From Anniella stebbinsi (lineage: Eukaryota; Chordata; Lepidosauria; Squamata; Anniellidae): a stretch of 64,000 nt of DNA. Position numbers and translations under genes: made by a program. This document shows positions 12,804 through 24,379 of the stretch, piece after piece (the stretch's first letter is position 1; each line of letters starts with the position of its first letter). The stretch is from NCBI GenBank assembly GCA_029215795.1, contig JARDYH010000001.1, positions 198,965,654 through 199,029,653 on the forward strand, in the 5' to 3' direction. Below the pieces are notes generated by a model. The model saw nothing but the letters and a program-made list of their open reading frames with translations, was not told the origin of the DNA and did not search any database.

Positions 12804-13123
12804 TAGGGTGACCAGATAAAATCCAGGTCAGGGCTCTTGTAACTTTAACAGTTGTAGAGAAAAGGGAATTTCAGCCAGTGTCATTTGTATGCAATTAGTT
12901 CCTGGTGATATTCCCTCTTCATCACAACAGTTAAAGGTGCAGGCACTATACTAGAGTGACCATATACAAAAGAAGGCAGGGCCCCTGCAACTTTAACTGT
13001 TGTGATGAAAAGGAAATTTCACCAGGAACTAATTGCATACAAATGACTCTGGCTGAAATTCCCTTTTCTCTACAACTGTTAAAGTTACATGAGCCCTGAC
13101 CTGAATTTTATCTGGTCAGCCTA
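12804..13123 (+). mobile_element. Dimeric hAT-like MITE, copy B (TSD agggagga)
   Basis: TAGGGTGACCAGATAAAATCC ... ATCTGGTCAGCCTA, with perfect 8-bp TSDs at 12796-12803 and 13124-13131. It belongs to the 'CCAGATAAAATCCAGG' terminal subfamily. Confidence 0.9.
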
Positions 13124-13277
13124 AGGGAGGAAGGATCCCCAAACATCAAGCAAAGGGATTGAGCGGAGCCCTCCCTGTCACAAAAGATCCCTTCTTCTCA
13201 CAGAAGGCAAATGCTGGATGCAACCCCACAACTGGAGAAGGCTGGGTTAACTACTCAGATTTTTAAAATAGCAAAGC

Positions 13278-13835
13278 CCTGGGTTTATTTATTTGTTTAT
13301 TGCATTTTTATACCACCCTATAGCTGCAGCTCCCTGGGCGGTTCACAAAAATTAAAACCATGAAATCATTTTTAAAAATATAAAACAAACCACAATCTAA
13401 AAACACAAAATAACATACAATATAAAAACACAACCAAAATAAAACCAAGCAGCAGAAATTAAAACAGATTAAAATACAAATTTAAGACAGCAAGGATTAA
13501 AATTGAGTTAATTTAGCTGTTAAAATGCTGGGAGAATAAAAAGGTCTTCCCCTGGCGATGAAAGGAGTGCAAAGTAGGCGCCAGGCGAACCTCTTTGGGG
13601 AGCTCATTCCACAGCCGGGGTGCCACAGCAGAGAAAGCCCTCCTCCTAGTGGCCACCTGCCTCACTTCCTTTGGCAGGGGCTCACGGGGAAGGACACCTG
13701 TAGATTATCTTGGGGTCCAGGCAGGTACATATGGGAGGAAGCGTTCCTTTAGATAACCTGGCCCCAAGCCATTTAGGGCTTTAAATGTTAGTACCAGCAC
13801 TTTGAATTGGGCCCGGACCTGCACCGGCAAAGCCC
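13278..13835 (-). mobile_element. L2/CR1-group LINE 3' end
   Basis: From the plus-strand start it shows an inverted 3' tail (tttatttattt...ataccaccctatagctg), A-rich 3' UTR, then coding sequence. The minus-strand reading is of the type PRLWNELPKEV..A, resembling the C-terminal WNDLSDEARLAPTLLSFR of the L2 element at 21905-23965. 5'-truncated and decayed. Confidence 0.8.
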
Positions 13836-15745
13836 TGGGTTATCACTAATTGAATTGAATTAATTTTTTACTCAGAAAGTAATCAATTTGTCCACGTGAG
13901 CTTGGATGGGAGTTCTCCTTTGATATGAAATCCTGTTCTACATATATGACTTTTTGCTTATGCACAGTATCAAGCTGCATCTTGGAAGCTGTAGTTTGGA
14001 ATCATGTAGTACGGCATGGCATCTTGAGTCACTACATTATGTGGCCCTTTTGTGATTGGGTATTTTCATGTGGTCTGTCTGCAGGATGATGTAATGTGAT
14101 GTTTGCTCGCCAACACTGATTGCCAGTGCAAAGATAGCCCTACAGAGTTCTCCTCCTTGGAGCCAGAGCTGTGGTGGTGGTGGTGAGAACTACGAGGGAA
14201 GCAACTAAGGAGACTGCTTCAAGTAGGCTTTGGGTGGGAGTGGGGTGGGGTCAAGACGGTAGCATGGCTGAAAACAGGAGATCTGTGTACTACTTTACTG
14301 CACCTGCTTCAAAGCTCACAATCAGTTTTGAACTCAGTAGCAAATTCGTAATACGTCGATCCAGGTTCACGACAAAGGTAAGCCTTATGAACTGATAAGT
14401 TTCAACCAACGAGTCAATCAGTTACGAAATTCGGCAGAATCACTACTTCTGACAAAGAATGGCAGGAAAGTTGCTAAAGCATTCGTAGACTATTAAACAT
14501 GCTTCTGAAAATGTTATAATACTAAAGATGCGGGGGCAAGCCAAGATAGTTGCATTTCTGAAGAAAGGAAAATATTCTTCTTTTACTGAATCATCACCCT
14601 TTTTTCCTGTTGAACCAAAAGTTTAAAATCTGTCTCTCAGTAATAGCCAACTGCTTAGTAGCACAGCAGGCACAGCCAGCAATGGCCCCTTCTTCATGGT
14701 GCCGGGAGTGCTGCGGTGTGACGCCCACCCGGCGTTGCATGTCGCATTGACGCCCCTTACGCCAGTCCAGACATAAGGGGCGCGATGGCGCCTTTTCCTT
14801 TGTTGCCACCTGCACCGCCGATCATTTGGTGGCGTGGCAGCTGCTGGTGGGGGAACTGGGAGCCTCGGATCCCCTACTCCCAGGTAAGTTTTTTTTAAAA
14901 AATTTTTTACAAAATGGGGGGGAGGACAGCGGAGGCGCGTCGGTGCTTTTTTAAAATTCTAAAACTTTAAATGGGGTGGGGGGGAAGGACTGCCGCAAAT
15001 TTAAAAAGTCGCACTAAATGGCTGACTTTTTTAGTTTGGGGCAAAGGGCCATTGCCCCTAGATGGCTTCACATTGGCAGCCGCGTCATGTAACGCCAGTG
15101 CCGCCAGTGCGAAGACATGTCAGCGGAAACTGTCCGTCTAGAGGTACCCAATGACAGCATTTGACAACTGCTGGTATGTCCCTTTAAGAACCTCAGGCAA
15201 AGCAAAACAGAGACAGGAAATACGATCAGCCAAGCGATCTTTCAAAAGCCTAGCATTTTAAAAGGACATGTATGCAAAGCTGCATTTTGCAAAACCGTTC
15301 AAAATCCAACTGCATACAGTCAAGGGCCCCCTGACCTAGTTGGGCAATAACTGGACTGTGAGATATGCAAGCACATTCAAGCCCCAGAGTGATTGCCCAG
15401 GTGCGACCTAAAGGCAGGTGCAATTGCAGAATTTCCCAACTCTGTTTAATTTTGGGCGCAACACTGCCTTGATTAGCTCTGCTCACTCCAGTTCAGCTTT
15501 TTGAGCTTCTTTTTTTCCCAATATATTTTTTTATTCATTTTAAACTTATAAATACCTACCAACATCTGAATAGATGGAGAGCATGTTCAGTCTGTGTCAC
15601 ACCCCTTTGGGGTTCTTTCATAATATGCCATCCCCACATTTTGTTGATAGCCTGAAACTGCTCTTGACTCTACCTGAGAGTCTTTCTCTCGCCCTGTGTC
15701 ATTGTCATGTTTGGGCTTGGCACCTTTTGTCCTTTTGAAGGCTTT
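13836..15745. other. Intergenic; GC-rich unassigned segment at 14,690-15,150
   Basis: The segment 14,690-15,150 is GC-rich with G and T/A runs and may be an unclassified short element; no terminal repeats were confirmed. The rest is unassigned. Confidence 0.4.
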
Positions 15746-15753
15746 GTGTAAAT

Positions 15754-16073
15754 TAGGCTGACCAGATAAAATCCAGGTCAGGGCTCATGTAACTTTAACA
15801 GTTGTAGAGAAAAGGGAATTTCAGCCAGGGTCATTTGCATGCAATTAGTTCTTGGTGAAATCCCCTCTTCATCACAACAGTTAAAGTTGCAGGGGCCCTG
15901 CCTTCTTTTGTATATGGTCACTCTAGTAGAGTGCCTGCAACTTTAACTGTTGTGATGAAGAGGGGATTTCACCAGGAACTAATTGCATACAAATGACACT
16001 GGCTGAAATCCCCTTTGCTCTACAACTGTTAAAGTTACATGAGCCCTGACCTGGATTTTATCTGGTCACCCTA
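15754..16073 (-). mobile_element. Dimeric hAT-like MITE, copy C
   Basis: TAGGCTGACCAGAT ... ATCTGGTCACCCTA. TSD gtgtaaat/gtgaaaat (7 of 8). The asymmetric centre is inverted relative to copies A and B, hence minus orientation. Confidence 0.87.
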
Positions 16074-16814
16074 GTGAAAATGGCATAAGAATCCTGAGCT
16101 GCAAGCCCTCAATATCCCAGGCTGTGTGTGTGTCTATACTACATCACTTTGCAGCTGCTTCCCACCCCCAAACCTCACAGCATTGCTGGTGTGGGCTGGG
16201 AACGCTAAATCTAGATGACAGGAGGGAGCACAGGCTATCTGGCAACCATCCTACTTGTCAATCCCACCCCCTGCCCAATACCCTGTGTTTTCGGCCATAC
16301 CCTGCATTGGGAACCACCCCTAGGAATGCCCCCGAATCAAAGCAACTACTGACAGACAGGAAAACAATGTGGTGGGATCAGAGCAAATGGAAAAGCTGCG
16401 GTAAAAGGACACTGCAAAAAAGCACAGTTTTGAAGGTAACCCCCAATATGGCTACAAGTTAGCGGCCTCATCATTTAAACAACGCAGCACCACTGTGCAG
16501 CCACTATAGAGTTAATAGAACATATAGACACACACACCCCCAGTGCTTCCAATCAGTTCCACTTAGCTGGATTCCACATTGTTGGTTCCAGTACTCACAT
16601 TGGTCTGACTCTGCTAAAGTCACTTGATTTCCTTTAATAGGGTTACTGCTGCCAAGATGCTGGTATACCTAAATGGTATACAAATATTGTAAATAAACAA
16701 ATAAGCATTGTTAAACAGACAGGCAGGTGGGTGGGTAAAGATCACCTCAGTCCCTTGCTTCCCCCACAGGGCTTTCTACCATCAACTGCCCTGTGGGACA
16801 GATCCTTATGAGCT

Positions 16815-16935
16815 GTTATTTTGAATATGGTTTTATAATGGTTTCATGCGTTATTGTTTTACTTTTAAGCCACTTTGGTAGGATTTTATTCTGAAAGGTG
16901 GGATATAAATAATGGTAATAAATCATAAATAAAAT
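16815..16935 (+). mobile_element. LINE/SINE 3' tail (L2-like)
   Basis: 'taagccactttggtagg' and 'aaggtgggatataaataatg' are a diverged L2-type 3' end, followed by an ATA-rich microsatellite at 16,970-17,030. Confidence 0.65.
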
Positions 16936-16969
16936 AAAGGTGGGAGAAATCCAGGTTCTGGTAAAAAAT

Positions 16970-17030
16970 AAATAATAATAATAACAATAATAACAATAAT
17001 AATAATAATAATAATTAATAATAATAATAA
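16970..17030. repeat. (ATA)n-rich microsatellite
   Basis: ATA/ACA units following the LINE tail at 16815-16935. Confidence 0.9.
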
Positions 17031-17224
17031 CCTCAATGGCTGCTGTTTTTAGGTACTTGTGGATGCACTCTTCCGAGTCTTCTTTGGGACTAAGCCACAT
17101 CTGAGCCTCTGTCTTGCAGTCAAGGACCATCACCTGATATTTAAAAAAGCAGAACCATCATCCTGCAGAACACCCAAGCAAAATGTATCAGAGGAACATG
17201 CAAGGGAGATGTGAACTAACCCCT

Positions 17225-17346
17225 TCCCCCCATGAGATGGGGAGCTCCATATCCCATGTTCTGGATATTTAGGAGCAGCATGCTGGCCGTGGGTGATGGA
17301 ACTTGTAGTCCAACATGTCTGGAGGGTGCTAGGTTGGGAAAGACTG
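17225..17346. repeat. Palindromic 'ccagatgtgttgg' repeat
   Basis: The right arm 'acttgtagtccaacatgtct' with 'ggaggg' is clear; the left arm is degraded. Confidence 0.6.
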
Positions 17347-18110
17347 CCATCAACCATCTACTTAAAACAAATACATTAATTTAAACCAGCCCTCTTTGAT
17401 AAGGTAGGTGGGTCTCACTTTCTAGTTAGCGCGTGGTGCTCCCCCAAAGAAAGAAAACTGGCAGTGAAAAAGAGACTATATAGACTAGCTCTTCTGTTAC
17501 ATGATTGTACTGGGATGTGGAATTACATGACTAGTTTAAAACAGTTTAGGAGTTCATAGCTGTATATGAATCCAGATCTTATCTGCACTCCTCATGCAAC
17601 ACTCGATCTACCGCACACTACTGCTCTAGTAATGTAGTTGTAATTCCTTCATCGAAGGGTGAAATGGGAAGGCTAAAGGATGTTCAGAGGACTGCAGAGC
17701 ATTGCCAGATACCATTTGCGCCTTGCCCCACATAGAACGGACCTGATGGGGTGGGAGAGGTAGAGAAGGCTATCAGCCCTTCCTTAAGGTTAATGGCACT
17801 GCTGGTCCCTTCAGCGCAGGCAAAGTTGAAGAGAAGAGAGTCTAAAGAGCTGCCAACTACAAAAACACAGCGGCTAGAACGTGGGTCAAGGAGCATACAA
17901 TCAGACTCCTTGTTGACAGCAGTCTTGGTGCGCATGCTATTGAAAACAGATGCTGTGCCAGGAAAAGGCAGCTCCCTGCATGAGAAGAATGACAAGGAAG
18001 ACTCCAGTAAACAGTAGCGTGGATGCAAGTTCTTTCTCTCTCTCCTATAGATTATCACAGAGTTACATAAAATTTAGCGCCACATTCCCCACTCATCAAA
18101 GTTCAGTGAA
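17347..18110. other. Unassigned stretch with overlapping open frames
   Basis: A 124-codon frame on the minus strand (17684-18058) overlaps an 88-codon frame on the plus strand (17751-18017). I recognise neither, and no splice sites or family motifs are visible, so I do not call a gene. Confidence 0.35.
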
Positions 18111-18118
18111 TATTACAC

Positions 18119-18438
18119 TAGGGTGACCAGATAAAATCCAGGTCAGGGCTCATGTAACTTTAACAGTTGTGGAGAAAAGGGAATTTCAGCCAGTGTCATT
18201 TGTATGCAATTAGTTCCTGGTGATATTCCCTCATCATCACAACAGTTAAAGGTGCAGGCACTATACTAGAGTGACCTTATACGAAAGAAGGCAGGGCCTC
18301 TGCAACTTTAACTGTTGCGATGAAGAGGGAATTTCACCAGGAATTAATTGCATACAAATGACTCTGGCTGAAATTCCCTTTTCTCTACAACTGTTAAAGT
18401 TACATGAGCCCTGACCTGGATTTTATCTGGTCACCCTA
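18119..18438 (+). mobile_element. Dimeric hAT-like MITE, copy D (TSD tattacac)
   Basis: TAGGGTGACCAGAT ... ATCTGGTCACCCTA, with perfect 8-bp TSDs at 18111-18118 and 18439-18446. Confidence 0.9.
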
Positions 18439-18892
18439 TATTACACTATCTGGAAAAGGTTGCAAAATCAAGATGAAGAAACTACAGGATGTTCCACATA
18501 TTTCAATGGGGGAACTTTCTTCTTACGTGGCTCCTTTAAAAATAAATAAATAAATGCCTGAACCTGGAAACTGAGAATGCCTAATTCATGGCTTCTGGAG
18601 TCATGCAGTTTACAGATGTGCCTCAGTGTTACTCATGTGCAGCTCTGCCCTCCAGATGTGTTGGACACTGATGAAAGGAGCATCTTTCTACATGTACTGA
18701 TCAGTGTTGGGTTTTTAAATGATGGGTTGGGTCCCAGCTCCTTTTCCATGACTGGAACAGATCCCAGTTGCAAGGTGGGATTTTCCTGCCTCCCCTTCTC
18801 TCAGTAGCCCCTGAAAAGCTGCTCCTGATAGTTGGGGGACCTTTGGGAATAGTGTGAGATACCGTGCAGGAGGCTAGAGATGGAGGAAGGAA

Positions 18893-19212
18893 TAGGCTGA
18901 CCATATGAAAAGGAGGACAGGGCTCATGTAACTTTAACAGTTGTAGAGAAAAGGGAATTTCAGCCGGTGCTATTTGTATGCAATTAGTTCCTGGTGAAAA
19001 TCCCTCTTCATCCCAACAGTTAAAGTTGCAGGGGCCCTGCCTTCTTTTGTATATGGTCACTCTAGTATAGTGCATGCAACTTTAACTGTTGTGATGAAGA
19101 GAGAATTTCACCAGGGACTAATTGCATACAAATGACACTGGCTGAAATTCCCTTTTCTCTACAACTGTTAAAGTTACATGAGCCCTGTCCTCCTTTTCAT
19201 ATGGTCAGCCTA
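18893..19212 (-). mobile_element. Dimeric hAT-like MITE, copy E
   Basis: TAGGCTGACCATATG ... CATATGGTCAGCCTA; flanks ggaaggaa/ggggggaa (6 of 8). The centre is inverted, as in copy C. Confidence 0.85.
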
Positions 19213-19417
19213 GGGGGGAAGTTACCAGAAATTACCTCTCTTTGCACTGCCGGAAGAGTGATCCAAACCATTGTTTGAAATTGCTCCTTGACTGTCGGGT
19301 GGATCTGGTTGTTTTGAGGAAACCGGTTCTAGAGAGAGCCCCAAATCCTGCAGGCAGATAGCCCTGTCATGTTAGTCTATTGCTGCAAAAGCAACTGAAA
19401 GCCTTATATCACTTGAA

Positions 19418-19722
19418 GGCCTTTGTCACACTTACTCTTTTCCCCCCGGTTTGCTTCTGCGGGTGCCCCCTCCGTTTCGTATTCGAGTCTAGAGTTTTGA
19501 ATAACACATGGTCGGTATTGCTGCGATACCTCAACTTGGCCTATTGAACTTTTGCCTGTTTCGGACTTTGCCCGTTCAGGGATCAATCGAAACAGAAACT
19601 AAAAACTGCGACCTCAGGGCGAGAGAGCAGCAGGAGGGGGATGACGTCATGTGAGTCCAGTGCTGAAGAAGTGGATCAAAGTCGAGGTGGGTGCGCTTAA
19701 AACCGCCCGTGTGATAATGGCC
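19418..19722. mobile_element. GGCCTTTGTCACAC inverted-repeat element
   Basis: GGCCTTTGTCACAC at the left and GTGTGATAATGGCC at the right; flanks tgaa at 19414-19417 and 19723-19726. 305 bp, no coding capacity. Confidence 0.65.
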
Positions 19723-19726
19723 TGAA

Positions 19727-20470
19727 GCTAACAAATTGCTTATGCTGTAATACATTTCCTAGTCTTTTCAGCCACCACCACAAGTTTCTTGGTTGCTATT
19801 CTAAAAATCTTGTTCATTAATTTTCACCATTTATACCAGTTCACTGCCTATGAATCCAAAAGAGTGGAATTGAAGTGCTTCGTCCCAGTGATTTTCATCC
19901 TATTATCTTGCATTTCTATCTAATGCCCAATTTCCAAAAAGCAAGCTGGCGAGTTACACGTACAGTTCCAATTAAGAGTCTCTACATTTATAGGAACAAC
20001 TCAGGCTGAGACGGATTTAGCATTAGGACTGCAAATAAAATTCGCATACCAGCATGCTTTGACATTGCTTTCTTTACAAGGAGAGTGCTTTTTGTTCCTG
20101 CTTTGATGGCTATTGCGCCCATTAACATCCTCAACTAGTGCTTTATAAGCAATATACTGTCCATCGACAATTTTCAAAGGGATGAGCGGATCTAAAATAG
20201 CATGATACAGAATATACAGAATATAATCCATTCTCTAATGGGCCACTCTAACAGCAAAGTCATTCCTTGCAAAATTTGTCAAACAGTATAAAATTAGAAC
20301 ATTTTTCCAGCCAAATAACTGGATAGAGGATACATTTGGGATAGCCATTAGGGAATGAGCTGAAAATAGACATTCTTGAAGGTAGAAATGATTTTTTTTC
20401 ATCAGTTTCCAAGAGAAAAGACATCATCCTAGATCTGAAAGCTTAAAGCAGTTTCCATGTATCTATGTGT
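19727..20470. other. Unassigned intergenic stretch
   Basis: No repeat family or gene recognised. Confidence 0.45.
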
Positions 20471-20474
20471 CCCC

Positions 20475-20610
20475 ATACCAGGGGTGGGGAACCTGTGGCC
20501 CTTCAGATTTTATTGGACTACAACTCCTATCATCCCTGACAATTGGTTATGCTAGCTGTGGTTGATGGGAACTGGTATCCAACAACACCTTCAGGACCAA
20601 AGTTTTCATG
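20475..20610. repeat. Palindromic 'ccagatgtgttgg' repeat
   Basis: Left arm 'ggggaacctgtggcccttc' and 'ggactacaactcctatcatc', right arm 'gatgggaactggtatccaac'. Confidence 0.65.
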
Positions 20611-20883
20611 CTCCTGCCTTATACTTCTCTGTGGCAGTAAGCCCTGTGGCAGGGGTGGGGTGGAATTTTGGGGGTTGCAAAAAACAGAGAGGATGGTTTT
20701 ATCCCCCCATTCTGGAGTGTGGCAGCCCAATCCAAATTGAGGCCACACGTGTTAAAAAGGAGGGAGATAAACCTCAGCTGCACACTAGTTTGACTCTGTG
20801 GTGAAAGTGGAGATTTTCACTCCACTTGTTCAAGATGCTTCAGTGTTGTGCAGGAGGATCCCCGGACTTGTCAGTGAGGGTTT

Positions 20884-21064
20884 TGCAGTGATTGTATAGG
20901 CACTGTATCTTTAAGAGAGCTGGGATTATACCCATCTGAAGGGTGGCAGCCTATCAGAGGAAATTGGGGAGGTTTAGTCAGGCATACTGCTAATGCTGCT
21001 AACCTTGCAATGGATACTTTTAAATAAAGGAGTTGTATTTTTACTCTGCCTCTCTTTGGATACA
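20884..21064 (+). repeat. Gypsy 5' LTR
   Basis: Shares 'gtataggca.tgtatcttta' and 'actctgcctc.ctttggatac' with the 3' LTR. It contains 'taaataaagg' as a poly(A) signal. Confidence 0.85.
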
Positions 21065-21425
21065 TTTTGGCGACGAAGGATGGCTCTTTTACCACTGAAC
21101 AAACTAGCACTTTTTCTTCAAATCCCAGGTGAGCCTCCAATTGCGTTCCCGGTTTGGCTTCGGATGTTTGAAAACTACTTGTTGGCAGTCAGCGATAAGG
21201 AGCTTTCTCAAGCCAGAAAATGTGTGTTGCTTACTCATTGCTTGGGCGTTGAAGGACAACATATATTCTACACTCTTCCGCTTGTTGAGGATAAATATGA
21301 GACTGTGCGCATTGCTTTAAAGAACTTTAAAAGTGAACATGGTAACTAATTGCTACAACTTCCGTCAGCATGAACAGAAACAGGGGGACTCGGTACTACA
21401 GTATACTGCTGCTTTGAGAGACTTA

Positions 21426-21766
21426 GGTCCCCTCTACAAGATTTTGGTTTGACGCCCGGTTGGCCGATTACGCGCATCTTCTCCCAATCGCTTTTACGCC
21501 TAATCCCTATACACGGGAAGCGGTGAAGCGCATTACCGGTTGTATGAAACGCGCTTTAAAGGTGTTTAATGTGGTGCATCGCTTGTTTACATGGTCATAA
21601 GGCACTTTAACTCCCGCGGTAAATTAAAACTCGCTATTTAACGCACATTCGATAATGAGCATAATCGGACAGAAAAAGTGCCCCAACCCCCGATTTGTGC
21701 TCCACGTGGAGGTAAAATCAGAAATGCGCTTTGAAAGAGCTTTAAATCGCTCTTGTAGAGGCACTT
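21426..21766. mobile_element. Foldback MITE with CCTCTACAAG ends, inserted in gag
   Basis: Ends CCCCTCTACAAG and CTTGTAGAGGCA. The interior shares 'aaaactcgctatttaacgc' and 'attcgataatg' with the copy at 50870-51214. Confidence 0.82.
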
Positions 21767-22022
21767 TTAATGAGCTCATGTAACTTTGGAGACATGGCAG
21801 AAGAGATGATTGGAGACCAGCTAATTGAGAAAACATCTATGCCTCATATACAAGAACACTTACTCCTAGAGATGGACCTTCTTAATTAGAGAACGCTATA
21901 TTCAGGGGCAGTGAGGGCAGCAAAAAACCCAATACTTTGCTGCCACTATTAAATCATCAATCTGCCACCCAGCGGAGCTTTTCAGAGTTGTCCGGGGGCT
22001 TCTACATGCTGGCCCCAAGGAC

Positions 22023-23738
22023 ATGATAGAACCATCTGAGGCCCACTGTAATATATTTGCTAGGCACTTCCAGGATAAAATCTTTGGCATCCGCCAGGAC
22101 TTAGACTCCAGTGTTATAGCAGGTGAATCTAGTGAGGTATCCAGAGCACAGGTTTGTCCTACTTTCTTGGATGAGTTTCAGTTGGTACAGCTCGATGACG
22201 TGGACAAGGTGCTTGGACAGGTTCGTGCAGCCACCTCTGTATTGGATCCTTGCCCCTCTTGGCTTATAAAAGCTAGCAGGGATGGAACAGCCAGCTGGGC
22301 CAGGGAAGTGATTAATGCCTCTCTACAAGAGGGAGTGGTCCCAGACCTCCTGAAAGAGGCAGTAGTGAGACCACTCCTGAAGAAAGCTTCCCTGGACCCA
22401 GAAAATCTTAATAACTTTAGGCCAGTGGCAAACATTCCATTCCTGGGCAAGGTCCTTGAGCGGGTGGTTGCTGGCCAGCTCCAGACACTCTTGGATGAGA
22501 CTGATTATCTGGATCCATTTCAGTCAGGTTTCAGGTCTGGTTTTGGCACGGAAACAGCCTTGGACGCCCTGTATGATGACCTATGTCGGGAGAGGGACAG
22601 GGGGAGTGTGACTCTGTTGATTCTCCTTGATCTCTCAGCGGCTTTCGATACCATCGACCATGGTATCCTTCTGGCACGACTGGCTGAGTTGGGAATGGGA
22701 GGCACTGCATTGCAGTGGTTCCGCTCCTACTTGACAAGTCGGCTCCAGAAGGTGGTGCTGGGGAGACATTGCTCGGACCCGTGGATTCTCCAGTGTGGGG
22801 TTCCACAGGGGTCAGTTTTGTCCCCCATGCTGTTCAACATGTACATGAAACCGTTGCGTGCGGTCATCCGGAGTTTTGGAGTGCGTTGTCATCAGTACGC
22901 TGATGACACGCATCTCTACTTCTCCTTTTCATCTTCATCAGGTGAGGCTGTGGATGTGTTGAACTAGTGCTTGGCTGCGACAATGGACTGGATGAGAGCT
23001 AATAAACTGAAACTTAATCCAGACAAGACTGAGATGCTGTTGGTGGGGGGTTCCTCTGACCGGATGGAGGGTGTTCAACCTGTTCTGGATGGGGTTGCAC
23101 TCCCCCTGAAGGAGCAGGTTCGTAGCTTGTGGGTTCTCCTAGAGCCATTTCTGTCACTTGAGGCTCAGGTAGCCTCAGTGGCACGAAGTGCCTTCTACCA
23201 ACTTCGGCTGGTGGCCCAGCTACGCCCCTATCTGGACAGGGATAACCTGGTTTCAGTTGTCTATGCTCTGGTAACCTCCAAGTTAGATTACTGCAATGCG
23301 CTCTACGTGGGGCTGCCTTTGAAGATGGTTCGGAAGCTGCAGCTTGTGCAGAATGCAGCGGCCAGATTGGTAACAGGGACCAGAAGGTTCAAACATATAA
23401 GACCGATTCTGGCCCGCTTGCATTGGCTGCCTGTAGGTTTCCGAGCCCGATTCAAGGTGCTGGTTTTAACCTATAAAGCCTTACACGGTTTGGGACCACT
23501 ATAGCTGATGGAACATATTTCCCGACATGAACCTACCCGTTCACTACGCTCAGCATCAAAGGTCCTCCTCCAGGTGCCTACTCCGAGGGAAGCTCGGAGG
23601 ATGGCAACAAGGGAGAGGGCCTTCTCTGTGGTGGCCCCTCAATTATGGAACGATCTCTCCGATGAGGCCCGCCTGGCGCCAACACTGTTATCTTTTCGGT
23701 GCCAGGTCAAAGCTTTTCTTTTCTCCCAGGCATTTTAA
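22023..23738 (+). pseudogene. L2 LINE ORF2 reverse transcriptase region with two in-frame stops
   Basis: Motifs in order: VRPLLKKASLDPENLNNFRP, GKVLERVVAGQLQ, DPFQSGFRSGFGTETAL, LLDLSAAFDTIDHGIL, GVPQGSVLSPMLFNMYMKPL, CHQYADDTHLYFSF (catalytic YADD), then thumb MDWMRANKLKLNPDKTEMLL. The C-terminal region has SKLDYCNALYVGLP and VQNAAARLVTGTRR. Only two stops, at about 22965 (TAG after DVLN) and 23502 (TAG after GLGPL), interrupt one long frame, so the copy is fairly young. No endonuclease domain is present. Confidence 0.92.
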
Positions 23739-23925
23739 CAGCCCAAGTTGAGGTTTGATTGACATTGTGGCCAGGCTTAACAGTTAAAATGTTTTAAAGT
23801 GTTTTAATGACAGCTGTTTTATGTTTATGGTTTTAAATTTTGTATATTGTCTTTTTAATGCTCAATCTTTTTAATTTTTGTAAACCGCCCAGAGAGCTTC
23901 GGCTATGGGGTGGTATATAAGTGTA

Positions 23926-23927
<2 letters not shown>

Positions 23928-23962
<35 letters not shown>
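23928..23962. repeat. (AAT)n microsatellite at L2 tail
   Basis: Uninterrupted AAT units form the 3' tail of the L2 insertion. Confidence 0.9.
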
Positions 23963-23964
<2 letters not shown>

Positions 23965-24221
23965 TATTGCAACAACTCAAATTGAGGCAGCTCTGGCAGA
24001 AGCTAAACTCATGAGTTTGGATAAAGTGTGTGTGATGCAAGCGGTGGATCTTTAGCATAGGCGTTCTAATAGAAGGCAGATAAAGGATTATGAAGAGAAA
24101 ACTGGTCAAAGGAAATCAAACCAACAGAGTCAAAGCCCTATTAAATCCTGTTTTCGTTGTGGGTCTTCACAGCATCTTGCAAGTCACACAGGATGTCCTA
24201 AGCTGGTTCAGTGTAATTATT

Positions 24222-24223
<2 letters not shown>

Positions 24224-24252
<29 letters not shown>
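24224..24252. repeat. (CA)n microsatellite in Gypsy gag
   Basis: About 14 CA units split the second zinc knuckle of the gag remnant. Confidence 0.92.
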
Positions 24253-24257
<5 letters not shown>

Positions 24258-24379
24258 GGGACATTTTGCTAAAGTATGTCATCATAATAACCAGCAAGTA
24301 CATTTGGTTACAATACCAGAAGTTACTATTTTGAGTATGGATAGGACTAGTCCCACACACAGGGTAGAAAAAAAAAATC

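Larger units (their letters stand above)
21905..23965 (+). mobile_element. L2-clade LINE, 5'-truncated, inserted in Gypsy gag
   Basis: Begins within ORF2 upstream of RT (PAELFRVVRGLL) and runs through all main RT motifs to a typical 3' end (accgcccagagagcttcgg, ggtggtatataagtg), closing with an (ATA)n tail at 23928-23962. It lies between two recognisable Gypsy gag segments. Confidence 0.92.
21080..24350 (+). pseudogene. Gypsy gag, split by two insertions
   Basis: Gag begins MALLPLNKLALFLQIPGEPP (21080) and runs through FENYLLAVS and RKCVLLTHCLGVEGQ to about 21425. It resumes after the foldback element with GDMAEEMIGDQLIEKTS (about 21790-21890), and after the L2 with TTQIEAALAEAKLMSLD (about 23965). 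Two CCHC-type zinc knuckles follow (CFRCGSSQHLASHTGC, then CNYC...KMGHFAKVC). The second is split by a (CA)n microsatellite at 24224-24252. Stops are present between segments. Confidence 0.88.

Noticed and set aside
18701..19075. 124-codon frame with KRRQGPCNFNC-type sequence
   Set aside because: The same peptide recurs at 1999, 29458 and 32958; it is the translation of the dimeric MITE.
22023..23738. Host gene with reverse transcriptase similarity
   Set aside because: All motifs and the 3' tail are those of an L2 LINE, and it interrupts Gypsy gag.
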